Shown in pieces: positions 1-12,439 of a stretch of DNA of 64,000 nucleotides. The notes beneath the pieces are model-generated. The model saw nothing but the letters and a program-made list of their open reading frames with translations. It did not search any database and was not told where the DNA came from. Origin of the DNA: Spinacia oleracea (lineage: Eukaryota; Streptophyta; Magnoliopsida; Caryophyllales; Amaranthaceae); assembly GCF_020520425.1 (NCBI RefSeq), contig NC_079492.1, positions 109,713,157 to 109,777,156 on the forward strand. The letters run 5' to 3'. Position numbers and translations under genes: made by a program. Each line of letters opens with the position of its first letter. Positions within the stretch are counted from its first letter, which is position 1.

Positions 1-622
1 ACGGCTGTGCACGCGGTGGCTACCGTTGGTTCAAGAAAACAGAAACGAGATGAGGAGGATATAAAACGAACGCAAGAAAATAAAAACGAAAGGGAAGATA
101 ACGACGAGAGGAGAGAGGAGGTGTACCGGCGGTGATGGGAGAGTGGTGCAGCGACGTTAGTCTGGCGGTGGTTGACGGCGACGGCTGCAAAGAGAGGAGC
201 AAGTTTTGAGGGTTTGGGTTTACGTGAGTTTGAAGGAGATGGTTGGTTTGTTTGATTTTTATTTTTATTTTTATTTTTTTTGTTTTTACGTAATATTGAA
301 AGAGAAGGAAGGAGTAAAGTGTTTTGGGTCTTATTATTTGGGCTTTGTCAATTGGGCTAGAATTAGGATTTAGTTTTAGGATTTCAATCCAAAATCGATT
401 AGGATCGTTTTCTAAATTCAATCGGTTTCGTAATTCGATTTCTTTTCAACATAAAATTCTAAAATTATTTTAATTTCATAAATCGTTGAAATTATTTAAA
501 ACGTATAAAAATAAATATTCGTTAATTACCTTTTTATTTCTAAAATTCGTAAAATCTATTTAAATATAATTAACTATACGTTGAAATATATTAAAAGATT
601 TATAAAATTACGGGGGATTACA
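1..622 (-). mobile_element. Partial Ty3/gypsy-like LTR, cut by window edge
   Basis: On the minus strand the sequence begins TGTAATCCCCCG at 622 and runs AT-rich, then into a pyrimidine-rich, CCACC-rich stretch towards base 1. The same plan is seen in the LTR that starts at 33727 (TGTAATACCCCG, AT-rich start, CCACC-rich middle). This suggests two members of one LTR family. No pol domain lies inside the window, so the gypsy assignment rests on the TGTAA-CCCCG terminus common in plant gypsy LTRs. The minus ORF of 133 codons here looks incidental. Confidence 0.45.
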
Positions 623-802
623 GTGCGAGTGTTTCAGAACGGATAGAGTAATAGCCAAAAGATAAGGAGTACATGTTTACGCATTCGATCCATATGAACA
701 AAACTGACTCCGCGTTATGCGATTAGACTCCAATCGCTAACTGCTGTACCCGGGTACAGCCAGCTCCGGCTGTACCCTCCAAAAACGACGCGCTCATATT
801 AT

Positions 803-1560
803 TTGTTCATTCTTGTCGACTGTTTGTTCTTTTTTATTGTACTGTTTGTTCATTCTTATTGCAATGTTTGTTCTTTTTTGTTGTACTGTTTGTTCTTTTT
901 TGTTATACTGTTTGTTCTTTCATGTTGTTTTTTAAATTCATCATCAAATTTTCATAATTGTTGTATTTTTTGTTCTTTCTTCTGGAATTTTATGTTCTTT
1001 TTTATATTGTTTGTTCTTTCTTGTTTATTTGTTTGTTTATAATAATCATATGGTTAATGTTCATAATAAAACTCCTCATTAATCTTTAATTTTTTCTTTT
1101 TGTATTGTTTGTTCTTTCTTGTTGTCCTGTTTGTTCTTTCTTGTTGTTTTTTAAATTCATTCATCAAACTTATTGTTGTATTTTTTGTTCTTTCATGTTG
1201 GCTTTAAAATTCATCATAAAATTGTTCATTATTGTTGTATTGTTTGTTCTTTTTTCTGGAATTTTATGTTCTTTTTTATATTGTTTGTTCTTTTTTGTTG
1301 AATTATTTGTTTCTTTCTTGTTTATTTGTTTGTTCATAATAATTATCTGCTTTATTGTTTGTTCTTTCATGTTGGCTTTAAAATTCATCATAAAATTGTT
1401 CATGATTGTTGTATTGTTTGTTCTTTTTCTGGAATTTTATGTTCTTTTTTATATTGTTTGTTCTTTTTTGTTGAATTATTTGTTCTTTCTTGTTTATTTG
1501 TTTGTTCACAATAAATATATGGTTAATGTTCATAATGAAATTGTTCACTTCATTGGTCTT
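803..1560. repeat. T-rich minisatellite (TGTTTGTTCTTT units, ~171-bp higher-order copy)
   Basis: The stretch is built from TGTTTGTTCTTT-like units. A longer segment starting TTCTTTCATGTTGGC at about 1190 recurs at about 1361 (period about 171 bp), and a related, more diverged copy starts near 926. Long ORFs on both strands here (for example 1105-1605) are low-complexity Phe/Leu/Cys reading frames and are not genes. Confidence 0.8.
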
Positions 1561-1591
1561 TTATGTTTTTACAAGCGCCTATATTGTTTAT

Positions 1592-1912
1592 TTCCAAATA
1601 AATAAATAAATGTTCATTTCCAAAATAGTAAATGTTCATTCCAAATAAATAAATAAATGTTCATTTCCGAAATAATAAATGTTCATTTTTGTAGTTTATT
1701 TCAAATAAATAAATAAATGTTCATTTCCAAAATAGTAAATGTTCATTCCAAATAAATAAATAAATGTCATTTCCGAAATAGTAAATGTTCATTTTTGTAG
1801 TTTATTTCAAATAAATAAATAAATGTTCATTTCCAAAATAGTAAATGTTCATTCCAAATAAATAAATAAATGTTCATTTCCGAAATAGTAAATGTTCATT
1901 TTTGTACCAGTA
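1592..1912. repeat. AT-rich tandem repeat (AAATAAATAAATAAATG units)
   Basis: About three imperfect copies, period near 107 bp, each made of two AAATAAATAAATAAATGTTC blocks joined by TTTCCAAAATAGTAAATG and ending TTTTTGTAGTTTATTTC. Units differ by single-base changes and small indels. Confidence 0.8.
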
Positions 1913-2110
1913 TATTAATGTTCATTTTAAACTACACAAAACGACATCATTTTGGATGGGGGTACAGCCAGCTTTGGGTATAGCCAAAAATTTGCGATTA
2001 GACTCGGTCTAATGATCTATAGCCGATTTAGGATCTGATTGGATAACTCTACAAACTACAATCACTAATTCACTAGCGCTCAACAAATTACTTAGCCCAA
2101 TATAATCGAA

Positions 2111-2231
2111 AGCCCATTCTAATACACGAGCCTTCGGCCCATTACATGGGTCCAACATCTGTTACATTCTCCGTCGCTGTGAAGCTGCTTAACAAAAAGA
2201 GAGCGAAAGACTTTTGAGCAACAAAACCCTA
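2111..2231 (+). promoter_or_regulatory. S15a promoter: site II motifs and telo-box
   Basis: AGCCCA at 2111-2116 and GGCCCA at 2136-2141 match plant site II (TGGGCY class) elements, and AAACCCTA at 2224-2231 is a telo-box. This pairing is characteristic of plant ribosomal-protein genes, where it is associated with coordinated expression in dividing cells. It lies just upstream of the transcribed leader of the S15a gene. No clear TATA box is visible, which is also usual for this gene class. Confidence 0.7.
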
Positions 2232-2290
2232 GCTGCTCTTTCTTGTGTTTGCCTCCAGAGCTCCTGCAGAATACCATCTTTCTCATCTAG

Positions 2291-3210
2291 GTATAACCTC
2301 TCTTTCTCTCTCTTCTAGTTCTTCTTCTACAACTCAGTTTAATTCTGGGTTACTCTAATTAATCTGTCATAGTTTATATCCTCGGCTGCTTTTTTATTGG
2401 TAAAATTTTCTGGGGTTTATTTATTTTATTCTGTTTATGCATAAATATCTTTTATTGTTATGTGATCTCGTCTAAATATCAAGTAATTAGGATTTCAAGT
2501 TGTTTTCTTTCTTTTTGTTTTCCGAATGTTGTTTTGGATTTGTTGAGGGACTTTGTTTTTCATGTGGTTTAATTGTTGTTGAAAGGGTAGAAATGATAAT
2601 GTTCTGTGTAAAACCCTTGAATTTGTGTTGTATTCGTCTCCTCCGTAATGCGTTGTTTTCTTCTGTAGGGATATGAGATGATGATATTTTTCGGAATAAT
2701 CTATGAATTACGATTTCCCCCTTAGATTTGTAATGAATGACAGTTGTACATGTGGTTGATTTAAAAAAATTCTACTTTCGTTGTTTTTTGCTCATTTGAT
2801 CAACTTTGCGCATTTGTAATTCTCCAAATGAGCTAAAAAAGCCCCTGGGTATAGCTAGCTCTAAGTTTTTGGGTATGTGACTATAGGCTATAGACTGTAA
2901 CATAACCAATGTCGTAGTTTTGGTTTGTCATGATAGAAATGCAAGTCCAAAACGAGATAAATAGTTTATCTGTTGCCTGTGAAAATGTATTAGCAGAAAT
3001 GAGTTATGATTAATGGCTGTTGTGGTTGTCTTGAAAAGTTGTTGTATTATGCTGAGGTTAACAACTTGTTGATAATTTTTGGGTGCAATCTGGCTCAAAC
3101 AATTGGGAATGAGAGAGATTTGTTGTCATTTCTTCTTGTACATATTCTATAAGATATGTAGTTTGTTCTGTTTTTCCTCAACTAATTGATTGTTTTACTC
3201 CGTGTTTCAG
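2291..3210 (+). other. 5'UTR intron of the S15a gene
   Basis: A CTAG|GTATAA donor at 2291 and a GTGTTTCAG acceptor ending at 3210 bound a T-rich stretch of 920 bases. The spliced leader would join about 2200-2290 to 3211-3228 before the ATG. A leader intron is common in plant ribosomal-protein genes. Donor and acceptor were chosen by eye, without transcript evidence. Confidence 0.65.
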
Positions 3211-3228
3211 TAATTTAAGCTTGCAAGG

Positions 3229-3873
<645 letters not shown>

Positions 3874-4737
3874 TGAGAGGAGGAGGTTTCACAGATTGTC
3901 TTAAAATTTTGGATTAGTACTACATCCCTGAATGTTTTTGCCTTTTGTTTTTGTCATTTGAAGTCGAATGTAGTGCCGCTTTTATTACATCTAGTATCAC
4001 CCGCGTGTACTCTGTTGTGTTTTTCCCTATTATTTTCCAATGGAATTGAGAATAGACTTTTTACTAGTGAGTTGATGAACCTTACGCATCTCCCAATGAA
4101 GCGTGCCTTTAATTTGGAAATATTTGACTGTTTCTCTGGTGTTTTATGAAATAATCTAAGTCAAGAGATTATTACAGACGTTGTGACTTTGTTTTAGTGC
4201 TGATAATCTGTGTGATACATCATTTTCATCTGCTGATGTACCTGCTTTTACTATAACAGACAGCATCCCTACATTGCTGTTAATCTGTTATAGTGTGAGT
4301 TGACTGTTGTGCATGTGATGTTGAGTATGTGAGCCTGAACCGGTTTGTGTGATATGTATCCGGCAGATGTTTGTCTGGGCTGGTTTACCTGATACATTGT
4401 AGATTTGTTGTCAATATATTTCTTGTTAGAGAATTAAGATGTTTTTGTCTTGTGTTGTGTCTGCATATAATTGGATATTAGGGAATGAGATTAAGACTTG
4501 GAGCCATGACCACCAGTTACCAGTACAGGGACAGACCCTGCTCTAGTGTTTTTGGTAGATGTGTTTGGTATAAGAAAGGCTATCCATTATGAATGCTAAA
4601 ATGATTCTGTTGTTTCTTAGCATACAAATGTGGGGGTTTTTATGTTGTATATCATATCTGATGTACAATTGGAGAACGTATTTATATTACTGAGGTTACA
4701 GACCCAGAGATTTCATCTTGTGATGCAAACTGTTTTT
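3874..4737 (+). other. S15a 3'UTR and intergenic sequence
   Basis: T-rich sequence follows the S15a stop, probably 3'UTR to about 4150-4200. No clear AATAAA signal was seen. The rest has no recognisable gene or repeat. Confidence 0.5.
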
Positions 4738-5765
4738 TTGGTTTTTTTGACAGCCCAAAATAAAGGAAACAATTAGGGAACTTTCCTAGCATTAGTAGCC
4801 AAAATCTCTAGATACTTTCTGAATTATACAAGAGTTGAATAATAAAGCCTTGTTCTTGATATCCTTAATAATTGCCTGGATCTCTGATGGCGCGCTTAAT
4901 TCATTGATGCAACCAAGCACGCAATTTGCTGAGTCCGTGAAGATGACTAAGTTTTCCGTACTTTGAGGCGCTGCTGAAATAGCATGGAGGATAGCAAGGG
5001 CTTCTGAAACACCAGCCTACTGCTGCTGCTGCTGATGTTTTGGTTTTACCAGCGTGAGAGATTTGCTTCCATGCTCCATCTGTTTCCACGGTGAGTGGGA
5101 CCTGGATTGCATCTCTGCCCCTCTCCCAGACAAGTCTTGGTGCCCCAATTTCCTGCACCACCTCATTCCCTACTTTGCGACTGCTCGCCCCTTTGGCTTT
5201 GTGCTATTGAAGGTGGCATCATTCCTAGCTAGCCAGATGCTCCATATGATGCTCACAAACTCCACCAGTCTGCTAGTGTCCCTCTTGTCCTCACGCATGA
5301 AAAGGGGGATAAAGTTAAGTTTTGCACCCAATGTCTGGCCTTCCCATTGGCCATAACATCTGAATTAATCCCAAGATAACTAGGCACTAGCAGCCCAGAG
5401 ATACATTCCATAAAGAGGTGCTCTGGCGATTCTGGGAATTTCTGACAAAGAGGGCAAGTTGAGGGGACATCAATGTGCCTATGTCTGAGATTATCTGTTG
5501 TTGGGATTGCATTATGGATGATCTTCCAAATGAGGAATTTCCATTTTGGCCAAAGTTTTGCCTTCCACCACGATTTCCAGAAATTGGAGCCATTTTGTAG
5601 AAACCAGTAGCCACTTTTGACTGTGAATTGCCTGTTTTTATTAGGCCACCACTCAACATCATCTCCATGTTCATCTTCATCTTCCGGGATATGAATAGAA
5701 AGGATGTCCCTTGATCGAAATGCTCCCAATTAGCTCTTGCCTTCCACATTCTATCTTGGTTTAAC
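4738..5765 (-). pseudogene. LINE remnant: RT zinc-binding and RNase H domains
   Basis: Minus-strand reading from about 5729 shows a zf-RVT-like block: the W..K.LWPKWKFLIWKIIHNAIPT stretch, then CPLC and EHLFMEC. This is the region between reverse transcriptase and RNase H in plant LINEs. Further on, a different frame (4901-5161) gives VETDGAWK with the first RNase H aspartate, and a third stretch (about 4980 to 4770) gives VIFTDSANC and ends with a stop after SRDFGY. A T-run at 4738-4750 on the plus strand is the element's poly(A) tail. Frameshifts separate the parts and the RT proper is missing, so this is a dead, 5'-truncated copy. Confidence 0.75.
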
Positions 5766-6960
5766 AGTTGGGAGTTAGATCCATTTCAATCCCGTAAGTC
5801 ATCATATATGTGACATACTATTATTTGTGTAGGTGGGTGTTGAATATTTGTGATTCTTTGATGTACTGCGTCTGTGGGTCTGTCTAGTTATCACGTATGT
5901 ACCTGTTCTACTTGTTCATTCAAGTTATCATGCGGAGTACCAGTGTTGTCCAATTAGGGCCCTTCTTTATCAAGGAAACACTCCTAAGTGGCTAAGTCCC
6001 AACACTATTTTTCAGGGTCACATTAATTAATTAATTAATGAATTGACGTACATTAGAAGCCTCAATTAACAAGTGGTGCACCACTGAGGCAGATGGCAAG
6101 GCCTGTGCGCTATGGTTAAGCTGTGTTACTTGGTTATGTTTTGATGTTTTCTTTGAGGGGATGATAGTGATAATCTCGTGAATTCCCCACTAAATTAGCT
6201 GGAAACTACTTTCAGCTTCCGGCAACCATTATATTATAACTAGTTATGAGCTTGTGCTTACTGCTTACTGCTTACTGCTTACTGCTATCGCTTCATTTCA
6301 TGCGCTGCTGCTTAAAATAACACTTGTCAGTCGTCAAATTTTGTTTGCATCATTACTCTTCTCTTTTAGACACCATAATATATGCCCAATTCTATGTTTA
6401 TATTACTGATATCGGTTAGCCTTTTCTTTTTCCCCTATTCATGCTACGACCTACGTAACATAAGTATTACTAGAAAATTTTAAGTAACGTACTAATAAGC
6501 AATTGAAAAAGCAAGGTGATTTGTCGTCTCCACCTGCCAATGCATTTTCTTTGACCTCATCCAATCAACTCTCAAGATGAGGAATTTCTTTGTTGGCATA
6601 ATAAACAAATGCAACAAACACAAGCTTATATAATGACATCAATTATTCTTTGATTAGCAATCAAGGAGTAGAACAAGTGAAGAACACAAACTTCTTCATT
6701 CCTTAAACACAAAGTTGATTAATTAAGACTATTACCTAAAACCCATAACCACCTTTCTCTTTCTAAAACAAAGACAAGGAATTAATTAAAAACATTAAAC
6801 AACTACAAAAAAAGTAAAATAAAAATTTGCCAAAGGATAGACAGTTGCCCTATCTTTTATAACCCCAACCCATTCATTCATTCATTATTCGTCTTCAACT
6901 TGTATATTTTGGAACTGCTAGCTCCACCTCCTGCGCCTTCTCCTTCCACAGGATTCAATC
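5766..6960. other. Intergenic, no gene seen; four-copy 7-mer repeat
   Basis: No convincing coding sequence. TGCTTAC is repeated four times in tandem at 6255-6282, and there are short ATTA and ATTC runs (about 6005-6025 and 6876-6890). A TTTTATAAC box lies near 6854, upstream of the small ORF at 6961. Confidence 0.5.
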
Positions 6961-7188
6961 ATGTCGTTCATGGCTCTGGAGAATGGACAACTCTTGGAAG
7001 GAAAAAAATGGATTGGCTTTAAGAGGGTTTTGAAATTGTACAAGGGTAATGTATTCTTCAATTTAAAGGATAGTAAGGATCAAAGCAAGAGGTATCTAGT
7101 TAAGCATATTCTTAAAACTTTAGCTTTAAGTTACTATGCATTCATCTTTGTCTGCTTTTTTTTTTTTGTTTATTTGGAAGTTTCATAA
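6961..7188 (+). CDS. Small hypothetical ORF (75 codons)
   Basis: An ATG-initiated frame beginning MSFMALENGQLLEGKKW with many Lys residues. I recognise no family. A possible splice donor (AGAG|GTATCT, about 7094) would make the first ~44 codons a first exon, and a TATA-like box lies ~105 bases upstream. The final third is a poly-T derived Phe-rich tail, which suggests intron read-through. It may equally be chance. Confidence 0.15.
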   Translation: MSFMALENGQLLEGKKWIGFKRVLKLYKGNVFFNLKDSKDQSKRYLVKHILKTLALSYYAFIFVCFFFFVYLEVS

Positions 7189-9740
7189 TTTATGCCACGT
7201 CAATTGTTTCATTAAAGTTATTCTCCACTAATAATATATGCATATGCATATGCATGTATAAAAGTGTCTTTTTACAACTTGGGCATGTTCATAAGGATTG
7301 TGCCTATCTAATTGCTCTTACTCTATTGTCTACCATTCTAAAGACAAATAATGTGTTCATTTTATTAGTACGACTTAGTAATCTATGTTTCAAATCACCC
7401 TCAACTACTAATTAGAGCACTGATAATGATAAATGTACATCATGAGGTTTTTTATTTGTTGTGTGGTTTCTCCGACTTCTTTCCTAACTAGGTCGGGGTC
7501 AGAGACCGGCTTGAGAACCATATATCTCATTGCAAGAAAGTTTGTGCGTTACGTTGTCAACGAGTCAATCTATCTACATCCAAGTACTTTCATGAGCCCA
7601 CTATATATAGCTCTAATAAAATGGTAGCCACAACAAATTAAATTTCAAGCTCTCGACCATCGATCTTGCTAACTTCCTTTAACTTCAATTTATACACAGA
7701 AATCAAACTCCTCCTTCTATACTCCGTACTTCTTTTTACTCATAGCTTCCAACAATATTTTCCAAAAACTAATCAATTTATATCCTACTTTACGCGACAA
7801 CTAAAACTGAATTTACAAGCTAGCTATCACCAATGGAGTTCATTAGCAATGAAACCAATAAATTACACCCTTCACCCCTTAATACTCTCCCCGGTTTAAT
7901 CGGCATAGAATTTTAGACAATTAAGTTAATTAAATTATTAATTTATTAGGTGGTAGTTGATAGTGAAGTATTTTTTTAATATAGTTAGTGGGATATTTGT
8001 CAAATAAAGGGGCAAGGTTGGGGTGGATGAAATTTTTTAATAGGTTTTTTTAGGAAGTAGGAAAATATATGGGTCCATGGTAAGTGAGAGAAATGATACG
8101 GAGTATAATATTAGTAGAAGTATGTCATTTATAGAAACAAGGCAAATAATAAGAGACGGCTTTATAAGGAAATTGGAACGAGTATTAAGGATTTAAGGTA
8201 CGGAGAGAATACCATTTTTTTATTGAATTTTTGTGAAGCCCAAAACTGCCGAAAACAAAAAATCAAACTCCATTTTTGCGTTTCAATTTTACCAGATGTC
8301 TGCCAAGGGATAACAAACTCTGTTGTTGGAAGCTATAGGTGAGAAGAAATACAATAGAAAGGAGGGAGATTGATTTTTGTGTGTGAATTGAACTTAAAGA
8401 AGTAAAATAAGAGGGAAAAGAAGAAAAATGGTGGAAAATAATGGAGAAAAGAAGAAAAATAGTGGAAAATAAGGGAGGTAAAGGATTACGGATTATTTGA
8501 CAGCAGAATCAAAATTTTAATTTATTTTAAGTGGTAAAATACAACTTTTATTTTATTAGGTTTTATAAAAAAAATTCAAGGTTTTTCTATAGGTGGTAAA
8601 AGTCAATAAATTCTTTTTGTAATATAAAGTCGACATAATCAATGGTCTACATGAGTCAACAATAATGAATTGCTCAGATTTAATGTATTGTGGTGCCTAC
8701 ATTTCGTTGTGGGCCTTGTGGGCCTGTGGCCACTCAAAAGTCTTCCAAATAGTTAAATACAATTGTCAGAACTTTATGACTCATATATTGTCGGAAAACT
8801 TTTTGACTAATGTATTGTGGACTTGTGGTACCTACATTTTGTTGTGGCCGCTGGGTTTGACGTGGGTGGTTAAGGATCTCTTGCTCCTTAATCAAGATTT
8901 CGGGATTGGATCGAGTTTTAGGTATGGAAAAGTCTCATAGGAGGGATAGTGCCCATCGAGTTACTCATGCATACTCACACAGGAGATTAGTCCAGTAATA
9001 AAAGGCGGTGAGAACTACTCATAGTAGAAGAAAAAAAAAAGTACTCTGTATATATTCGCCCGAAAATTTTAGAAGCATAATAGATTCAGAATTTTGGATA
9101 TACGACATTTCTCTATCACCCTCGTTAGAAGTCGACATAAGCTCGAGGCTAGTAGGACAATCACTCTAGTCATTTGAATTAGTTAATTAAACTTGATTAT
9201 TAAACAATCTTCTATCCATTTTCTTATGTATATTTTAAAATAATGAATTCTTATAAAAAGGGATTAGATTGTATTATTTGGACCTTTTCAGAGTTTGTCC
9301 TTAATGTAGTCCATGTTAGTACATCTTTGATTTACACCCACCAAAATCTACATTCGACAATGCATTGAAGAAATAATGAAATTGAGTTTAATTTTAAAAT
9401 ACGGCCGACGTCAACATTAGAGGCCATACCAAATAGCTGTTTATTATTTGTAGCTATCATCAAGTGTGTATGACTTGTAAATCCAACCTTTTTCCTTTCT
9501 CAATTAGAAAGCACTTTGTTCACCTAGTGCTAGCCAATCGAATCTCATTGCAAATCAAACTCTTTGTTTTTTTAAAGAAAAAAAATGTAGAAAAAGAGTG
9601 AACAAATATGGAATATGGAAACAACTAAATATGGCACTGGTGTGGTAGACCTATATAACATTTCGGAGTATAATGACATCGTTCAACACGAAAAAGCACG
9701 ACGTAAATGTTATTGAGCGTGTATCGGTCTGTTTCTCTCT
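7189..9740. other. Intergenic, AT-rich, no gene seen
   Basis: Scattered short ORFs without codon structure. An alternating ATGCAT run occurs near 7236-7256. An imperfect direct duplication (TGTGGTGCCTACATTTCGTT-like near 8689 and again near 8826) spans about 130 bases. ACTCCGTAC near 7724 and GGTACGGAGAGAAT near 8196 have the look of Stowaway-like MITE ends but could not be paired convincingly. Confidence 0.45.
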
Positions 9741-9780
9741 GTGTGTGTGTGTGTGGGGTGGGGTGGGGGGGGAGGGGGGT
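9741..9780. repeat. (GT)n plus G-rich tract
   Basis: A seven-unit GT run passes directly into GGGGTGGGGTGGGGGGGGAG. The G runs could form a G-quadruplex on the plus strand. ORFs crossing it are artefacts of the repeat. Confidence 0.85.
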
Positions 9781-10089
9781 AGCACCACACAACAAGATGA
9801 AGCAACACACGTCAAAATAATTGAAATAAAACTTAGGCAAGCAAGCACGACACAATGATATGTAATCTTGGGCTATTCTTGCCTTCCATGACATCCCTTT
9901 AGAGGGTTCAACGATACATATATATCATGGGCCCAATCGAATATTGTAGCTCATGCTCAGAGGGATTAGGGTTTTTGGATTAAGGGCAATAATGTAATTT
10001 TTTCTTCTCTAACAATTAAAATACACGTATATTTGAAAGAATAATTAAAAAGTAAGGGCATTATAAATGTTTTAGCTGACATTTTGTTT

Positions 10090-10292
10090 TTGAGCACTAG
10101 CTTTAAAAGTATTAGATGATCTCATGTGAAAAATGATGGGATACTGTAGCCCACCACCTTGCTAGACTAGTTCCGTTTGGGGTTGAACAAGTTTGGAAGA
10201 ATCGTTGTCCCGACGAGGTAGGCCCGTATGTACTTATGGATTCTTTAACCATTAATGAATGAAATAGTCTGACTGTTCCCTCAAAAAAAAAA
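10090..10292 (+). pseudogene. LINE 3' end (RNase H C terminus plus poly(A))
   Basis: The frame 10146-10262 reads VAHHLARLVPFGVEQVW and, after KNRCPDEVGPYVLMDS, stops after LTINE. This matches the C-terminal end of plant LINE RNase H regions (VAH-LA ... P..L..L...D). A ten-A run at 10283-10292 follows 20 bases after the stop as the poly(A) tail. The upstream part (about 10090-10145) resembles the preceding RNase H strand with a one-base frameshift. Only the very end of the element is left. Confidence 0.65.
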
Positions 10293-11571
10293 TGCGATTT
10301 TAAAATATTGTTACTTTTCAACCCATTATGAACCAATCATGTTACAGAAAATGGCATTTATTTGTGTTAAATTCACTGGAATTCCACATTGACAAATGAG
10401 AAGGCAAGAAAAGGGCAGCACCATTCACCAATTCTAGTGTCTTGCATACGTGGGCAACCTTTTAAACATTACATATATAGGGAGTTGAGCACAAAATGCA
10501 ATAGCAGACAAACTAGAAACTAGTGGTAATGGTGTTATATCACTTATATATATGGGGTTTTGCCAATAATTGTTGTTGACATGTTTCCTCTTGGAACATC
10601 GTGTACATGTGCTCATCCCTCGTATATAGTTCTCTCACATGGAAACTCCATTGTTAACTTGTGCCTTTTCTAATTATAGCTCCCCACTTTAAGTTATGAG
10701 TTTGGGCTAGTTTAATTATGTTAGGATGATTTACATTCAAGAAAAAAAGGCGTGGGATTAATGTGTTTTGAATTTAATCATTGTCTCCATTCAAGGCAAG
10801 ATCGAGAATTAGAGACACTGGATTAAATTGATGTTTTTTTTGCATAATAATACGAGTATCACTTAAACTTCCTGTTTCTAATTCATGAAGGAGATACAAG
10901 GAAGACAATATCTGTTGTATATAATTTTTATAATAAACACTATACTAACTTGAGTACTTGACTTAAGACCTAAGATGAAAAAAAACCAAGCACGAAAATG
11001 TTCTAAAAGCCAAAAGCATGGGGCACATGATTGCTGCTACTGTGCTACATCAACATTCAACATACATGAGTTGGCTGCTTGGCTCCTTTGCATGCTTGCA
11101 AACTAAGATGGTCCCAAAGACCTCAACCACTTCAATGTTTCTATATATGCTTCTCCAACTTTATTTCCACAATTATTTCACATTATTAGTACTAATTCAT
11201 AATCTCAATTACCTCCTAAAAGTGGCCTTCTTTAATGCAAACCCAAGACAACTAGCTATTTCATTTGCTAACCTTTAATATTTCTGTTTTCAGGCCAAGT
11301 TTGATAACCTTAATACATGAGTATAAAATTTAAATGATGTATAGTTTACCTACCAAATACCAATTATTTTTACTATTTATCTTTCAAAAAGAAGAATAAG
11401 GCATACGAGTACGAAAATATTATAAAAAATCATGTTTTACCAAGGAAATGAGTTTGCACATACATATTCAAAAGTAACTGAATCATAAATGTATACGAAA
11501 ATATATTAAGGTATTGTGTTACCATTCACTTTACCATTCAAGTGACCAAAAATTTACTTAATTTTATTCAC
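10293..11571. other. Intergenic, no gene seen
   Basis: AT-rich sequence with only short frames lacking any recognisable domain. The 86-codon frame at 11018 has no homology that I recognise. Confidence 0.45.
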
Positions 11572-11574
11572 TTA

Positions 11575-11828
11575 GGCTCCGTTCTATTGGACTTATTTTG
11601 ACTGAACTTATATTATCGGAACTTATCTGAACTTAACTGAACTTATCTGGACTTAACTGAACTTATCTAAACTTATTTTATCTGAAAAAACTTATTTTGA
11701 TTGGAATAAACTTATTTTTGTGTGAAAATGTCTGAAAAAAACTTATTTTTGCTGAACTTATATTATCTGAATTTATCTGAATTTATTTTGTCTGAAATAA
11801 ATCAATATAAGTCGAACAAAACAGGACC
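11575..11828. mobile_element. Tourist/PIF-Harbinger-like MITE with GAACTTAT internal repeats
   Basis: The ends are GGCTCCGTTCTATTGGACTT and, inverted, GGTCCTGTTTTGTTCGACTT, flanked on both sides by TTA (11572-11574 and 11829-11831), the usual 3-bp target duplication of Tourist-type MITEs. The 254-bp interior is made of repeated CTGAACTTAT-like words and has no coding capacity. A second, more diverged copy lies at 16992-17193. Confidence 0.65.
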
Positions 11829-11930
11829 TTAATATCCTTAATTTTCCTTTTATAAATACATATTTAAATTTGATGATATCATATTTGAATTATCTTAAGC
11901 TATAAAGTACTCCGTAATTTATTAATTAAA

Positions 11931-12402
11931 CTAGTGTGTAGCCCGGGCGATGCCCCGGTTGCTACTTTGAATAATTAAAATTCGATTTTTTTTTTCAACT
12001 CAATATTTGACTAAGATACATGTAGACCATAAAAGTGAAAAGATTCATTAAGTTCATCAACTACACATGTACATTACCTTCATCATGCAAAGTAATTTTT
12101 CTAATATTTTAATTGTTTAATTCATGGCTTTCCTAATATTGTAACTGTTTTTTTAATTCTAATATAGTCCATACGAAATAAGAAGTAACATAAAAATTTA
12201 GTTGTTTTAGACTTCATGTTAACATGTATTTTAAATGAACGTGCATGGATAAACAACAATTAGTGGTTGGTTAAGATGGTAATGAAACTTAAATTCTACA
12301 CATGGCATAACACTTGGTGAGTGGATGATGTGGCGTAAAAGGGAGAGTACTATGTGGCACATATACATTTTTCACAACGCCTTTTAATATATTTATATAG
12401 AT
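11931..12402. repeat. CTAGT...ATATAGAT repeat with GC hairpin at its head
   Basis: The stretch opens with CTAGTGTGTAGCCCGGGCG, forming a near-perfect GCCCGGGC/GCCCCGG hairpin, and closes with TTTATATAGAT. The head resembles CTAGTTTTAACCCCGTGCAA at 16828. Similar AT-rich repeats with a CCCG-GATG-CGGG head occur in many plant genomes. I cannot assign the superfamily. Confidence 0.35.
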
Positions 12403-12439
12403 AAATAAACACGACAAATTTACCGGAAATGCCACCTAA

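Larger units (their letters stand above)
719..2005. mobile_element. Putative non-autonomous TIR element filled with minisatellites
   Basis: The 12-mer GCGATTAGACTC occurs at 719-730 and again at 1994-2005, flanking the block like a target duplication. Inside the left edge is an 18-bp perfect palindrome (743-760) and a GGGTACAGCC/GGCTGTACCC inverted pair (752-761 and 768-777). The right edge carries GGGTACAGCCAGCT at 1960-1973. The interior is T-rich tandem repeat with no credible gene. A Mutator-like origin is possible but the duplication is longer than usual and terminal repeats are imperfect. Confidence 0.35.

Noticed and set aside
1105-1605. 166-codon ORF with Phe/Leu/Cys-rich, membrane-like sequence
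   Set aside because: It is read from a T-rich tandem repeat; the same repeats give open frames on the opposite strand, and the residues repeat with the DNA units.
7433-7899. Two small plus-strand ORFs upstream of the MITE-like words
   Set aside because: AT-rich composition, no initiation context or similarity; likely chance frames.
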